From an uncultured Bacilli bacterium (lineage in GTDB: Bacteria; Bacillota_I; Bacilli_A; RF39; UBA660): a stretch of 22,793 nt of DNA. The notes under the pieces are model-generated. The model was not told the DNA's origin. It did not search any database and saw only the letters and a program-made list of their open reading frames with translations. The stretch lies in assembly GCA_910580135.1 (NCBI GenBank), contig CAJTXC010000009.1, positions 1-22,793 on the forward strand. The letters are read 5' to 3'. Positions 13,272 to 21,032 of this stretch are shown here, one piece after another. Numbering within the stretch: position 1 is the stretch's first letter; every line of letters begins with the position of its first letter. The translations under genes and the position numbers were made by a program.

Positions 13272-13898
13272 ATGCCAAAAACAGCACTTTTAAGTTTAAA
13301 GGGTGAAAAAATTAAAGACATTAAATTAGATGATAGTGTTTGGGGAATTACTCCAAATGATCAAGTTATATATGAAAGTATAAATTTATTCATGGCAAAC
13401 AGAAGACAAGGTACTCATTCTACAAAGAACCGTAGTGAAGTGTCTGGTGGAGGAAGAAAGCCATGGAGACAAAAAGGAACTGGTAATGCTCGTCAAGGGT
13501 CTATCAGAGCGCCACATTGGGTTGGTGGTGGAGTTATATTTGGACCAACTTCAAATAGAAACTACACAAAGAAGATGAACAAGAAAGAACGTCGTTTAGC
13601 ATTAAAATCAGCTTTAACTTATAAAGCAATTGATAAAGCTATTATCGTCGTTGATAAATTTGATGCTGAAACTAGCAAAACAAAAGATATGATGAAAGTT
13701 TTAGAAGGATTAAAAGTTACTGGTAAAACTTTAATAGTTACTACTGAATTAACTGAAAATTTAATTCTATCTACTAGAAACTTATCTAACCTTAAAGTAG
13801 TTTTAGCTAACGAATTAAATACATATGACGTTTTATATGTAGACAAAATGATAATTACAGAAGATGCTGTAAAATATATTGAGGAGGTGCTTAAATAA
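13272..13898 (+). CDS. rplD: Large ribosomal subunit protein L4
   Basis: L4 binds 23S rRNA domain I and lines the exit tunnel; in E. coli it also represses its own operon through the leader. Here it has 208 residues, normal for the family. The tunnel-loop sequence PWRQKGTGNARQGSIRAPHW (residues 64-83) is well conserved. I placed the start at ATG 13272 because AAAGGAGG (13257-13264) lies seven bases upstream; the in-frame ATG at 13254 overlaps that site. The stop overlaps the rplW start by one base (TAATG). Confidence 0.96.
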   Translation: MPKTALLSLKGEKIKDIKLDDSVWGITPNDQVIYESINLFMANRRQGTHSTKNRSEVSGGGRKPWRQKGTGNARQGSIRAPHWVGGGVIFGPTSNRNYTKKMNKKERRLALKSALTYKAIDKAIIVVDKFDAETSKTKDMMKVLEGLKVTGKTLIVTTELTENLILSTRNLSNLKVVLANELNTYDVLYVDKMIITEDAVKYIEEVLK

Positions 13899-14170
13899 TG
13901 AAAGATGTAATTAAGGCACCAATCATTACTGAAAAATCAGCTAACATTCAAGCTGAAGGTAAAAAAGTTGTACTAAAAGTTGATAAGAATGCAAATAAAG
14001 TACAAATAAGACAAGCGGTTGAAAGTGCGTTTGGTGTTAAAGTTAAAAGCGTTAACACAGTAAACGTAAGACCAAAGAAAAAAAGAGTAGGGCGCTATGA
14101 AGGAACTACTAAAGCATACAAAAAAGCAATTGTAACTTTAGCAGAAGGTAGCGAACTAGATTTAAGCTAA
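13898..14170 (+). CDS. rplW: Large ribosomal subunit protein L23
   Basis: L23 lies at the tunnel exit and docks trigger factor and SRP. The 90-residue length is usual for Bacilli. Typical parts are DVIKAPIITEKSA at the start and the basic extended loop NVRPKKKRVGRYEGTTKAYKKAIVTL (residues 56-81). It starts inside the rplD stop (TAATG), with GAGGAGGTG just upstream within rplD, so translation is coupled to L4. Confidence 0.96.
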   Translation: MKDVIKAPIITEKSANIQAEGKKVVLKVDKNANKVQIRQAVESAFGVKVKSVNTVNVRPKKKRVGRYEGTTKAYKKAIVTLAEGSELDLS

Positions 14171-14186
14171 TAAGGAGGATTTGAAA

Positions 14187-15014
14187 ATGCCAGTTAAAAA
14201 ATTAAAACCAACTACACCTTCTAGAAGGCAAATGAGTGTTTTGGTTAATGATGAAATAACTAAATCTACTCCTGAAAAAAGCTTAGTTGGTAATAAAAGA
14301 AAAAGAAACGGACATAACAATTTAGGTCGTATTACTGTAAGGCACCGTGGTGGTGGAGCTCAAAGAAAATACCGTACAATCGATTTCAAAAGAAATAAAT
14401 TCGATATTACTGGTAAAGTTGCAGCTATCGAATACGATCCAAATAGAAGTGCTAACATCGCATTAATCTTCTATAAAGATGGAGAAAAGAGATATATAAT
14501 TGCTCCTAAGGGATTAAAAGTTGGCGATATAATTGTTAGCGGACAAAACGTAGATGTTAAAGTTGGTAACGCAATGCCAATCATGAACATACCAGTAGGT
14601 ACTGTTATTCATAACATCGAAATGAGACCAGGAAAAGGAGCTCAAATTGCTCGTAGTGCTGGATCTAGCGCACAAATCTTAGGTCGTGAAGAAAAATATG
14701 TATTAATTAGATTAAGAAGTGGTGAAACAAGAAAGATACTTGGAACTTGTATGGCTACAATAGGTGAAGTTGGTAATGCTGACTATGCATTAGTAAACTT
14801 AGGTAAAGCAGGACGTACTCGTCACTTAGGTATTAGACCAACAGTACGTGGTTCTGTTATGAACCCTAACGATCACCCACACGGTGGTGGTGAAGGTAGA
14901 GCTCCAATCGGACGTAAACAACCTATGACACCTTGGGGTAAACCAGCTCTTGGTATGAAGACACGTAAAAACAAAAAAGCTTCTACTAAGTTAATCGTAA
15001 GCCGTAAAAAATAA
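14187..15014 (+). CDS. rplB: Large ribosomal subunit protein L2
   Basis: L2 binds 23S rRNA near the peptidyl transferase centre and the subunit interface. With the start at ATG 14187 it has 275 residues (277 in B. subtilis). The start is set by AAGGAGGAT (14172-14180); the in-frame TTG at 14181 is too close to that site. Conserved features are PTTPSRRQMSV, NNLGRITVRHRGGGAQRKYR, MRPGKGAQIARSAGSSAQI and the near-catalytic NPNDHPHGGGEGRAPIGRK region with its invariant histidine. Confidence 0.97.
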   Translation: MPVKKLKPTTPSRRQMSVLVNDEITKSTPEKSLVGNKRKRNGHNNLGRITVRHRGGGAQRKYRTIDFKRNKFDITGKVAAIEYDPNRSANIALIFYKDGEKRYIIAPKGLKVGDIIVSGQNVDVKVGNAMPIMNIPVGTVIHNIEMRPGKGAQIARSAGSSAQILGREEKYVLIRLRSGETRKILGTCMATIGEVGNADYALVNLGKAGRTRHLGIRPTVRGSVMNPNDHPHGGGEGRAPIGRKQPMTPWGKPALGMKTRKNKKASTKLIVSRKK

Positions 15015-15033
15015 TGGAAAGGAAGAAATGTAA

Positions 15034-15303
15034 ATGGCAAGAAGTATAAAGAAAGGGCCTTATGTATTCCCTAGATTACTTAAAAAGGTCCAAAAGTTAA
15101 ACGAAGAAGGAAAAAAAGAAGTAATTAAAACTTGGTCACGCCGTTCAACAATATTTCCAGATTTTATTGGTCACACTTTTGCGGTTCACAATGGTAAAGA
15201 TTTCATTCCAGTTTATGTAACTGAAGATATGGTTGGACATAAACTTGGTGAATTCTCGCAAACTCGTAAATGTGGTGGACACGGCGAAAACAAAAAGAAG
15301 TAA
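15034..15303 (+). CDS. rpsS: Small ribosomal subunit protein S19
   Basis: S19 lies in the 30S head, contacting S13 and the A-site finger. The 89 residues begin MARSIKKGPYVFPRLLKKV and contain the RRSTIFPDFIGHTFAVHNG core and the GHKLGEFSQTR segment, all typical. It is 19 bp after rplB, with AAAGGAAG upstream, and 21 bp before rplV. Confidence 0.96.
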   Translation: MARSIKKGPYVFPRLLKKVQKLNEEGKKEVIKTWSRRSTIFPDFIGHTFAVHNGKDFIPVYVTEDMVGHKLGEFSQTRKCGGHGENKKK

Positions 15304-15324
15304 TAACTAGAAGGGAGAACTAAT

Positions 15325-15657
15325 ATGGAAGCGAAAGCAATTGCGAAGACAGTTCGTATTTCCGCTTTAAAATCTCGTTTAGTTATGAGGTTAATAAACG
15401 GAAAAGACGTTAGTGTTGCTATGGCTACTTTAAATAACATGAATAACAAAGCAGCACGCATTATAAAGAAAGTTTTAATATCAGCAGTAGCAAATGCTGA
15501 AAATAATCACAATCTTGATAAAGCTAAATTATACGTTAAAGAAGCTTATGTTAATGATGGTCCTGTACTAAAGAGATCAGTACCTGATTCAAGAGGAAGA
15601 ATTGCTAAAAACGATCACCGTACAAGTCATGTAACAGTGGTTGTAGCAGAAAGATAA
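15325..15657 (+). CDS. rplV: Large ribosomal subunit protein L22
   Basis: L22 spans the 50S and its beta-hairpin lines the exit tunnel with L4; changes in that hairpin are a known source of macrolide resistance in other bacteria. Here it has 110 residues (usual 110-115). The core SALKSRLVMRLINGKDVSVAMATL and the hairpin DGPVLKRSVPDSRGRIAKNDHRTSHVTVVV (residues 77-106) are present without visible insertion or deletion. AGAAGGGAG precedes the start. Confidence 0.96.
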   Translation: MEAKAIAKTVRISALKSRLVMRLINGKDVSVAMATLNNMNNKAARIIKKVLISAVANAENNHNLDKAKLYVKEAYVNDGPVLKRSVPDSRGRIAKNDHRTSHVTVVVAER

Positions 15658-15674
15658 TATAAGGAGGAAGACTA

Positions 15675-16352
15675 ATGGGTCAAAAAGTTAATCCTGCAGG
15701 CTTAAGACTTGGAATTAACAAGGATTGGACTGCTAAATGGTATGCACCAAGTAAAGATTTCTCTGCAACATTAGAAAATGACATGAAAATCCGTAATTTC
15801 TTATCTAAGAAGTTAAAGAATGCAGCAGTTTCTTCTGTAACAATTGAAAGAAGTAACAAAAAAACTGAAGTTAAAATCAGTACTGCAAAACCAGGTGTTG
15901 TTATTGGACACGGTGGAGAAGAAATCGAAAAACTAAAAAAACAAATCAACAAATTAGTTGGTGAAGAAGTTCAAATTTCTATAATGGAAGTTAAGAACCC
16001 AGATATGGATGCTCAACTAGTTGCTAACAATATTGCTAGTCAAATAGAAAACAGAGGTTCATATCGTATGGCTCAAAAAAGAGCAATCAGAAACACAATG
16101 AGAGCTGGAGCTAAAGGAATTAAAACTTTATGTTCTGGACGTTTAAACGGAGCAGAAATTGCTCGTAGCGAAGGCTATAACGAAGGTACTACACCTTTAC
16201 ATACATTAAGAGCTGACATTGATTATGCAACAGCTGAAGCTGATACTACTTATGGTAAAATCGGTGTTAAAGTATGGATTTATAAAGGTGAAATACTTCC
16301 TTCAAAGAAGAAAAATGGAGGTGCTCGCGATGTTAATGCCAAAAAGAACTAA
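15675..16352 (+). CDS. rpsC: Small ribosomal subunit protein S3
   Basis: S3 is a 30S head protein at the mRNA entry tunnel, with helicase activity together with S4 and S5. The 225 residues start MGQKVNPAGLRLGINKDW, followed by a type II KH domain (about 38-105) and the C-terminal domain containing GRLNGAEIARSEGYNEGTTPLHTLRADIDY (residues 155-184). The KH loop reads VIGHGG (76-81), with His79 where most bacteria have Lys or Arg. Its last 23 bases overlap rplP. Confidence 0.96.
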   Translation: MGQKVNPAGLRLGINKDWTAKWYAPSKDFSATLENDMKIRNFLSKKLKNAAVSSVTIERSNKKTEVKISTAKPGVVIGHGGEEIEKLKKQINKLVGEEVQISIMEVKNPDMDAQLVANNIASQIENRGSYRMAQKRAIRNTMRAGAKGIKTLCSGRLNGAEIARSEGYNEGTTPLHTLRADIDYATAEADTTYGKIGVKVWIYKGEILPSKKKNGGARDVNAKKN

Positions 16353-16761
16353 ATATCGTAAACCTCATAGAATTTATCATGAAGGAAAATCAAAAGGAAA
16401 CACAGTATTACACTTTGGTGATTATGGTTTAATGGCAAAAGAAGGAGCTTGGATCACTGCTCGTCAAATCGAAGCTGCCCGTGTTGCTATGACACGTTAC
16501 ATGAAACGTGGTGGTAAAGTATTCGTTAATATTTTCCCTCACTTATCATTAACTAAAAAACCTTTAGAAACTCGTCAAGGTAAAGGTAAAGGTAATCCTG
16601 AAAGCTGGGTTGCTGTAGTAAAAGAAGGCAAAATTATGTTTGAAGTTTCAGGAGTATCTGAAGAAGTAGCTCGTGAAGCATTAAGACTTGCTATGCACAA
16701 GTTACCAATCAAATGTAAATTTGTAACTAAAGAAAATGGTGGTGAAAAAAATGAAGGTTAA
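16330..16761 (+). CDS. rplP: Large ribosomal subunit protein L16
   Basis: L16 organises the A-site region of the 50S subunit. From ATG 16330 it has 143 residues and begins MLMPKRTKYRKPHR, the standard Bacilli start. GGAGGTG (16317-16323) lies six bases upstream, inside rpsC, so initiation happens within the preceding gene. The segments ARQIEAARVAMTRYMKRGGKV and RQGKGKGNPESWVAVVKEGKI are typical. A longer in-frame reading back into rpsC is possible but not homologous. The end overlaps rpmC by 11 bases. Confidence 0.95.
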   Translation: MLMPKRTKYRKPHRIYHEGKSKGNTVLHFGDYGLMAKEGAWITARQIEAARVAMTRYMKRGGKVFVNIFPHLSLTKKPLETRQGKGKGNPESWVAVVKEGKIMFEVSGVSEEVAREALRLAMHKLPIKCKFVTKENGGEKNEG

Positions 16762-16942
16762 GGAAATTAGAGAACTTACCACTGAACAAATCGAAGCTAA
16801 AATAGTAGAAGCTAAAGACGAAATATTTAACTTACGTATGCAGCAAGCTACTGGAAACTTAGAAAAACCTTCAAGAATACATGAATTAAGAAAAGACGTT
16901 GCTAGAATGAAAACTATCTTAGCAGAACGTCGTGAAGCTTAG
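16751..16942 (+). CDS. rpmC: Large ribosomal subunit protein L29
   Basis: L29 is a small helical protein at the tunnel exit beside L23. From ATG 16751 it has 63 residues, normal for the family, starting MKVKEIRELTTEQIEAKI and ending in the helix KDVARMKTILAERR. GGTGGTG at 16738-16744 lies six bases upstream within rplP; the in-frame ATG at 16736 would overlap that site. It overlaps the end of rplP by 11 bases. Confidence 0.95.
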   Translation: MKVKEIRELTTEQIEAKIVEAKDEIFNLRMQQATGNLEKPSRIHELRKDVARMKTILAERREA

Positions 16943-16954
16943 GGAGGTTTACTT

Positions 16955-17212
16955 ATGGAAAAGACAAGACATGAAGTAGTTGGTAAAGTTGTAAGTGCAA
17001 AAAATAATAAAACAATTACAATTTTAGTTGAAACTTATAAAAAAGATCCAAAATATGGTAAACGTGTTAAATATTCTAAGAAATATGCAGCACATGACGA
17101 AAATAACCAAGCTAAAGTTGGAGATATCGTTAGGGTTGTAGAAACCAAACCATTATCAAAAACAAAGAGATTTAGTTTAGTGGAAATAGTAGAAGAAGCC
17201 GTAATTTTATAG
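16955..17212 (+). CDS. rpsQ: Small ribosomal subunit protein S17
   Basis: S17 is an OB-fold protein that binds 16S rRNA early in 30S assembly. The 85 residues contain the usual VGKVVSAKNNKTITILVETYKKDPKYGKRVKYSKKYAAHDE core (residues 9-49) and GDIVRVVETKPLSKTKRF (68-85 region). GGGAGG lies nine bases before the ATG. It is 12 bp after rpmC and 30 bp before rplN. Confidence 0.96.
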   Translation: MEKTRHEVVGKVVSAKNNKTITILVETYKKDPKYGKRVKYSKKYAAHDENNQAKVGDIVRVVETKPLSKTKRFSLVEIVEEAVIL

Positions 17213-17242
17213 GCACTTTACAATTAAGAAGGAGGATTCGTT

Positions 17243-17611
17243 ATGATTCAACAACAAAGTCGTTTAAAAGTTGCTGATAATTCTGGTGCTCGTGAACTAA
17301 TGGTTATTAGAGTCTTGGGTGGTAGTAGAAGAAGAACTGGAAACATCGGTGACATAGTAGTTGGAACAGTAAAAAAAGCAACTCCAAATGGTAATATAGG
17401 AAGCGGTAAAGTCGTAAAAGCGGTTATCGTTAGAAGCAAGTTTGGAATGCGTAGAGATGATGGTTCTTATATCAAATTTGATGATAATGCATGCGTTATA
17501 ATTAAAGATGATAAGACACCAGTTGGAACAAGAGTTTTAGGTCCAGTAGCACGCGAATTACGTGATAAAGATTTCATGAAAATTGTATCGTTAGCAAAAG
17601 AAGTGTTATAG
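17243..17611 (+). CDS. rplN: Large ribosomal subunit protein L14
   Basis: L14 sits at the subunit interface and is the docking site for the silencing factor RsfS. The 122-residue length is the family standard. It begins MIQQQSRLKVADNSGARELM and carries the GNIGDIVVGTVKKATPNGNIGSGKVVKAVIVRSK core (residues 33-66) and GTRVLGPVARELRDKDFMKI near the end. AAGGAGG lies nine bases upstream. Confidence 0.97.
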   Translation: MIQQQSRLKVADNSGARELMVIRVLGGSRRRTGNIGDIVVGTVKKATPNGNIGSGKVVKAVIVRSKFGMRRDDGSYIKFDDNACVIIKDDKTPVGTRVLGPVARELRDKDFMKIVSLAKEVL

Positions 17612-17632
17612 GCCTTTTAAGGAGGAAAAATC

Positions 17633-17938
17633 ATGAATTTAAAAGTTGGAGATAAAGTAATTGTTATTGCTGGTAAGGACAAAGGTAAAGAAGGAAAAAT
17701 CATCGCTAAGAAGGGTGAAAAGGTTTTTGTTGAAGGTGTTAACATGGTTAAGAAACACGTTAAACCTAACGGACAAGATCAAAACGGTGGAATTATTGAT
17801 AAGGAAGCAGCTATTCACGTATCTAACGTAATGATGATTGATCCAAAAACCAAAAAACGTACTAGAATAGCACATGAAATAGATAAAGACGGAAAAAAAG
17901 TTAGAATTTCTAGCAAGTCAAAATCTAAGTTAGACTAA
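17633..17938 (+). CDS. rplX: Large ribosomal subunit protein L24
   Basis: L24 starts 50S assembly by binding the 5' part of 23S rRNA. The 101 residues contain a KOW motif at the start (GDKVIVIAGKDKGKEGKI, 6-23) and the basic NMVKKHVKPNGQDQNGGIIDKEAAIHVSNVM segment (residues 37-67). AAGGAGG precedes the ATG. It is 21 bp after rplN and 14 bp before rplE. Confidence 0.96.
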   Translation: MNLKVGDKVIVIAGKDKGKEGKIIAKKGEKVFVEGVNMVKKHVKPNGQDQNGGIIDKEAAIHVSNVMMIDPKTKKRTRIAHEIDKDGKKVRISSKSKSKLD

Positions 17939-17952
17939 TAAGGAGGGTAACT

Positions 17953-18492
17953 ATGAACAGTTTAAAAGAACAATATACTAAGGAAATCGTTCCTGAATTA
18001 ACAAAAAAATATAATTATACTACTGTCATGGCTGTACCAAAGCTAGAAAAGATTGTAGTTAATATGGGAGTTGGAGATGCAACTACTAACAGTAAGTTAT
18101 TAGATGTTGCAGCACAAGAACTAGAAAAGATAACAGGTCAACAACCAGTTATTACAAAAGCAAAAAAATCAATTGCTGGTTTCAAATTAAGAGAAGGCCA
18201 AGCAATTGGATGTAAGGTTACACTTCGCGGAGAAACTATGTATACTTTCCTAGAAAAGCTTGTTAAAATCGTGTTACCACGTGTACGTGATTTTAGAGGT
18301 ATATCAAACAAAGCGTTTGATGGAAGAGGAAATTATACTCTAGGAATTAAAGAACAAACAATATTCCCAGAAATAGTTTATGATGAAGTTGTAAAAGTAC
18401 GTGGAATGGACATTGTTTTTGTTACAACAGCAGAAACAAATGAAGAAGCATTAGACTTATTAAAAGGATTCGGTTTACCTTTTAAAAAGTAA
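17953..18492 (+). CDS. rplE: Large ribosomal subunit protein L5
   Basis: L5 binds 5S rRNA with L18 and forms bridges to the 30S head. It has 179 residues, the standard length. Visible are the VPKLEKIVVNMGVGDA segment (28-43), TGQQPVITKAKKSIAGFKLREG (66-87) and DFRGISNKAFDGRGNYTLGIKEQTIFPEI (116-144). AAGGAGG precedes the ATG. Confidence 0.97.
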   Translation: MNSLKEQYTKEIVPELTKKYNYTTVMAVPKLEKIVVNMGVGDATTNSKLLDVAAQELEKITGQQPVITKAKKSIAGFKLREGQAIGCKVTLRGETMYTFLEKLVKIVLPRVRDFRGISNKAFDGRGNYTLGIKEQTIFPEIVYDEVVKVRGMDIVFVTTAETNEEALDLLKGFGLPFKK

Positions 18493-18510
18493 GCAAATGG
18501 GAGGAAATAA

Positions 18511-18696
18511 ATGGCAAAGAAAAGTATGGTCGTAAAAAATAAAAGACCAAAAAAATTCAAAGTACAAGAATACACTCGTTGCAACAGATGCGGTCGTCCA
18601 CATTCAGTAATGAAAAAGTTTGGTATCTGCCGTATTTGCTTTAGAGAACTAGCATACAAAGGTGAAATTCCTGGTGTTAGAAAGTCAAGTTGGTAA
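18511..18696 (+). CDS. rpsZ: Small ribosomal subunit protein S14, zinc-binding type
   Basis: S14 is in the 30S head. This is the short 61-residue form with a zinc ribbon: Cys24, Cys27, Cys40 and Cys43 in the pattern CxxC-12-CxxC (CNRC and CRIC). It ends in the typical GEIPGVRKSSW. Many Firmicutes also keep a zinc-free paralogue, induced on zinc starvation; none is in this window. GGGAGG lies upstream. Confidence 0.96.
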   Translation: MAKKSMVVKNKRPKKFKVQEYTRCNRCGRPHSVMKKFGICRICFRELAYKGEIPGVRKSSW

Positions 18697-18722
18697 GAGG
18701 ATAGATTGAAGGGAGGATTCAT

Positions 18723-19121
18723 ATGTCAGTAACAGATCCAATCGCAGATTTACTTACGAGAATTCGTAATGCAAATCAAATGCGTTATAACGAAGTTGTA
18801 GTTCCTTCATCAAACGTTAAATTAAAAATCGTTGAAATATTAAAAAATGAAGGATATATAACTGATTACAAAGTAGAAAAAGGCGAAGTACAAGATAACA
18901 TTATTATCACTTTAAAGTACGGACAAAACAAAGAAAGAGTAATTTCTGGTTTAAAAAGAATTTCAAAACCAGGTTTACGTGTATATGCTAAAGCAGAAGA
19001 AGTTCCTACTGTATTAAATGGTTTAGGAATATCTATCGTTTCAACATCTAAAGGTATCATGACTGGTAAAGAAGCTAGAAAAGAAAACCTTGGTGGAGAA
19101 GTTTTAGCTTACGTATGGTAA
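18723..19121 (+). CDS. rpsH: Small ribosomal subunit protein S8
   Basis: S8 binds helix 21 of 16S rRNA; in E. coli it also represses the spc operon. The 132 residues are standard, beginning MSVTDPIADLLTRIRNAN and ending with the conserved GISIVSTSKGIMTGKEARKENLGGEVLAYVW (residues 102-132). GGGAGG (18713-18718) lies upstream. Confidence 0.97.
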   Translation: MSVTDPIADLLTRIRNANQMRYNEVVVPSSNVKLKIVEILKNEGYITDYKVEKGEVQDNIIITLKYGQNKERVISGLKRISKPGLRVYAKAEEVPTVLNGLGISIVSTSKGIMTGKEARKENLGGEVLAYVW

Positions 19122-19142
19122 TTCATAAGGAGGGACTAAAAG

Positions 19143-19682
19143 ATGAGTCGTATTGGAAATAGAGTATTAACAGTTCCAGAAAACGTAACTGTTACTAATG
19201 AAAACGGACAAATCACTGTTAAAGGACCTAAGGGTGAATTATCATTAGAATTAAACAAAAACATAAACGTTGAAATTAATGGTAACGAAATTAAGGTTAC
19301 AAGAAACAGTGAAATAAAAACAACAAAACAAATGCATGGTACAACTAATGCTTTAATCGCTAATATGATTAAAGGTGTATCAGAAGGTTATGAAAAAGGC
19401 CTTGAAATAATCGGTGTTGGTTATAGATTTAATCCAAAAGGAAAAACTCTAGAAGTTAACGCTGGTTATTCGCATAAAGTAGAACTTACTGTACCAGAAG
19501 GACTTACTGTAGAAGCAGTTAGTGCAACTGAAATAACAGTTAAAGGAATCGATAAAGAAGCAGTAGGAAAGTTTGCTGCAGAAATAAGAGAAGTTAGAAA
19601 GCCAGAACCATATAAAGGTAAAGGTATTCGTTACAAAGGTGAGCATGTTCGCCGTAAAGAAGGTAAAAAGGCTTCTAAATAA
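19143..19682 (+). CDS. rplF: Large ribosomal subunit protein L6
   Basis: L6 lies at the base of the L7/L12 stalk near the factor-binding site. The 179-residue length is typical, with two repeated domains (about 1-80 and 82-170). Visible are MSRIGNRVLTVPENVTV, GVSEGYEKGLEIIGVGYRF and the C-terminal RKPEPYKGKGIRYKGEHVRRKEGKKA (residues 151-176). AAGGAGGG precedes the ATG. Confidence 0.97.
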   Translation: MSRIGNRVLTVPENVTVTNENGQITVKGPKGELSLELNKNINVEINGNEIKVTRNSEIKTTKQMHGTTNALIANMIKGVSEGYEKGLEIIGVGYRFNPKGKTLEVNAGYSHKVELTVPEGLTVEAVSATEITVKGIDKEAVGKFAAEIREVRKPEPYKGKGIRYKGEHVRRKEGKKASK

Positions 19683-19703
19683 TAGGAAAGGGAGATTATT
19701 ACA

Positions 19704-20066
19704 ATGATTAAAAGAACATCACGTAATGAAGCTCGTAAAGCTAGACACGCTAGAATAAGAAATAAAGTTAGCGGTACTAGTGAGTTACCAAGATTATGCG
19801 TATTTAGATCTTTAAAGAACATTAGTGTTCAAATCATTGATGATGTAAAAGGTGTAACATTAGTTAGCGCTTCATCATTAGATAAAGATTTAGCTATCAA
19901 AAATGGTGGTAACATAGAAGCAAGTAAGCTTGTAGGAGCTGCAATTGCAAAAAAAGCAAAGAAAGCAAAAATTAGTAAAGTAGTATTCGATAGAGGCGGA
20001 TACTTATATCATGGACGTGTTAAAGCATTAGCAGATGCTGCACGCGAAAATGGATTAGAATTCTAA
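19704..20066 (+). CDS. rplR: Large ribosomal subunit protein L18
   Basis: L18 brings 5S rRNA into the 50S subunit with L5. It has 120 residues, standard, with a basic N terminus (KRTSRNEARKARHARIRNKV), LPRLCVFRSLKNISVQIIDD in the middle and FDRGGYLYHGRVKALADAARENGLEF at the end. AAAGGGAG precedes the start; rpsE follows after 12 bp. Confidence 0.97.
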   Translation: MIKRTSRNEARKARHARIRNKVSGTSELPRLCVFRSLKNISVQIIDDVKGVTLVSASSLDKDLAIKNGGNIEASKLVGAAIAKKAKKAKISKVVFDRGGYLYHGRVKALADAARENGLEF

Positions 20067-20078
20067 AGGAGGGTAACG

Positions 20079-20588
20079 ATGGAAAGAAGAAATAATAAGC
20101 CACGCGAAAAAGAATATAACGAAACAGTTATTTCTGTAAATCGTGTTACAAAAGTTACCAAAGGTGGACGTCGTCTTCGTTTTGCTGCAACAGTTGTAGT
20201 TGGAGACGGAAAAGGTAAGGTTGGCCTTGGAACTGGTAAAGCAAACGAAGTTCAAGATGCAATCAAAAAAGCAATTCAAGATGCAACTAATAGAATTATC
20301 AAGGTTGATTTAGTTGAAAACAGAACAGTTTCTCATGATGCTATTGGTACAGCAGGTGCTGCAAGAGTTTTAATTAAACCTGCAAAAGCTGGTACTGGTA
20401 TTATTGCTGGTGGATCAGTTCGTGCTATCTTAGAATTAGCTGGAGTTAAAGATATAATTTCTAAATCACTTGGATCTAACACAAAATTAAATACCGCAAG
20501 AGCTACAATTGAAGCTTTAAAGAGCCAAAAATCAGCTGAACACATCGCTGAATTAAGAGGAAAATCTGTAGAGGAGATTTTAGGATAA
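20079..20588 (+). CDS. rpsE: Small ribosomal subunit protein S5
   Basis: S5 helps decoding fidelity and mRNA unwinding. The 169 residues are typical, with the double-stranded RNA-binding-like domain (about 14-78, containing KGGRRLRFAATVVVGDGKGKVGLGTGKANEV) and the C-terminal domain with GIIAGGSVRAILELAGVKDI. AAAGGAGGG precedes the ATG. The stop TAA overlaps the rplO ATG by one base, so the rpmD gene that normally lies between rpsE and rplO is absent. Confidence 0.97.
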   Translation: MERRNNKPREKEYNETVISVNRVTKVTKGGRRLRFAATVVVGDGKGKVGLGTGKANEVQDAIKKAIQDATNRIIKVDLVENRTVSHDAIGTAGAARVLIKPAKAGTGIIAGGSVRAILELAGVKDIISKSLGSNTKLNTARATIEALKSQKSAEHIAELRGKSVEEILG

Positions 20589-21031
20589 TGAAGTTAAATG
20601 AATTAAAGTATAACGAAGGTTCTAAAAAGGACATCAAAAGATTAGGTCGTGGTTCTAGTAGCGGTACTGGAAAAACAAGTGGTAGAGGAGAAAACGGACA
20701 AAAGTCTAGAAGCGGTGGAGGAGTAAGAATCGGTTTCGAAGGTGGACAATTACCTTTATATCGTAGACTTCCAAAACGTGGTTTCTCTAACGCAATGTTC
20801 AAAAAAACATATGCAGTTATTAACGTATCTGATTTAAACATGTTTGATGAAGGTACAGAAGTAACTCCAGAATTATTATTCGAAATGGGTATAATTAAAA
20901 AACAATTATCTGGTATTAAAGTATTAGGTAATGGTGAATTAGAAAAGAAATTAACTGTTAGAGCACATAAGTTCTCTGACGTAGCAAAGGAAAAGATAGA
21001 AAAAGCAGGCGGTAAAGCTGAGGTGATGTAA
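20588..21031 (+). CDS. rplO: Large ribosomal subunit protein L15
   Basis: L15 is a late-assembly 50S protein. The 147 residues begin MKLNELKYNEGSKKDIKRLGRGSSSGTGKTSGRGENGQKSR-like, with the extended glycine/basic N-terminal arm (20-60) and a C-terminal globular domain ending KIEKAGGKAEVM. Its Shine-Dalgarno site, GAGGAGA (20571-20577), lies inside the last codons of rpsE, and start and stop overlap as TAATG, so it is coupled to S5. SecY follows one base later. Confidence 0.96.
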   Translation: MKLNELKYNEGSKKDIKRLGRGSSSGTGKTSGRGENGQKSRSGGGVRIGFEGGQLPLYRRLPKRGFSNAMFKKTYAVINVSDLNMFDEGTEVTPELLFEMGIIKKQLSGIKVLGNGELEKKLTVRAHKFSDVAKEKIEKAGGKAEVM

Positions 21032-21032
21032 G

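Noticed and set aside
16219..16329. Longer rplP reading frame back into rpsC
   Set aside because: The added 37 residues are the rpsC sequence in another frame; L16 begins MLMPKRTKYR at 16330 with GGAGGTG in front.
18378..18722. 114-residue minus-strand open frame across rplE, rpsZ and rpsH
   Set aside because: Antisense to three conserved ribosomal genes, no promoter or ribosome binding site; a chance open frame.
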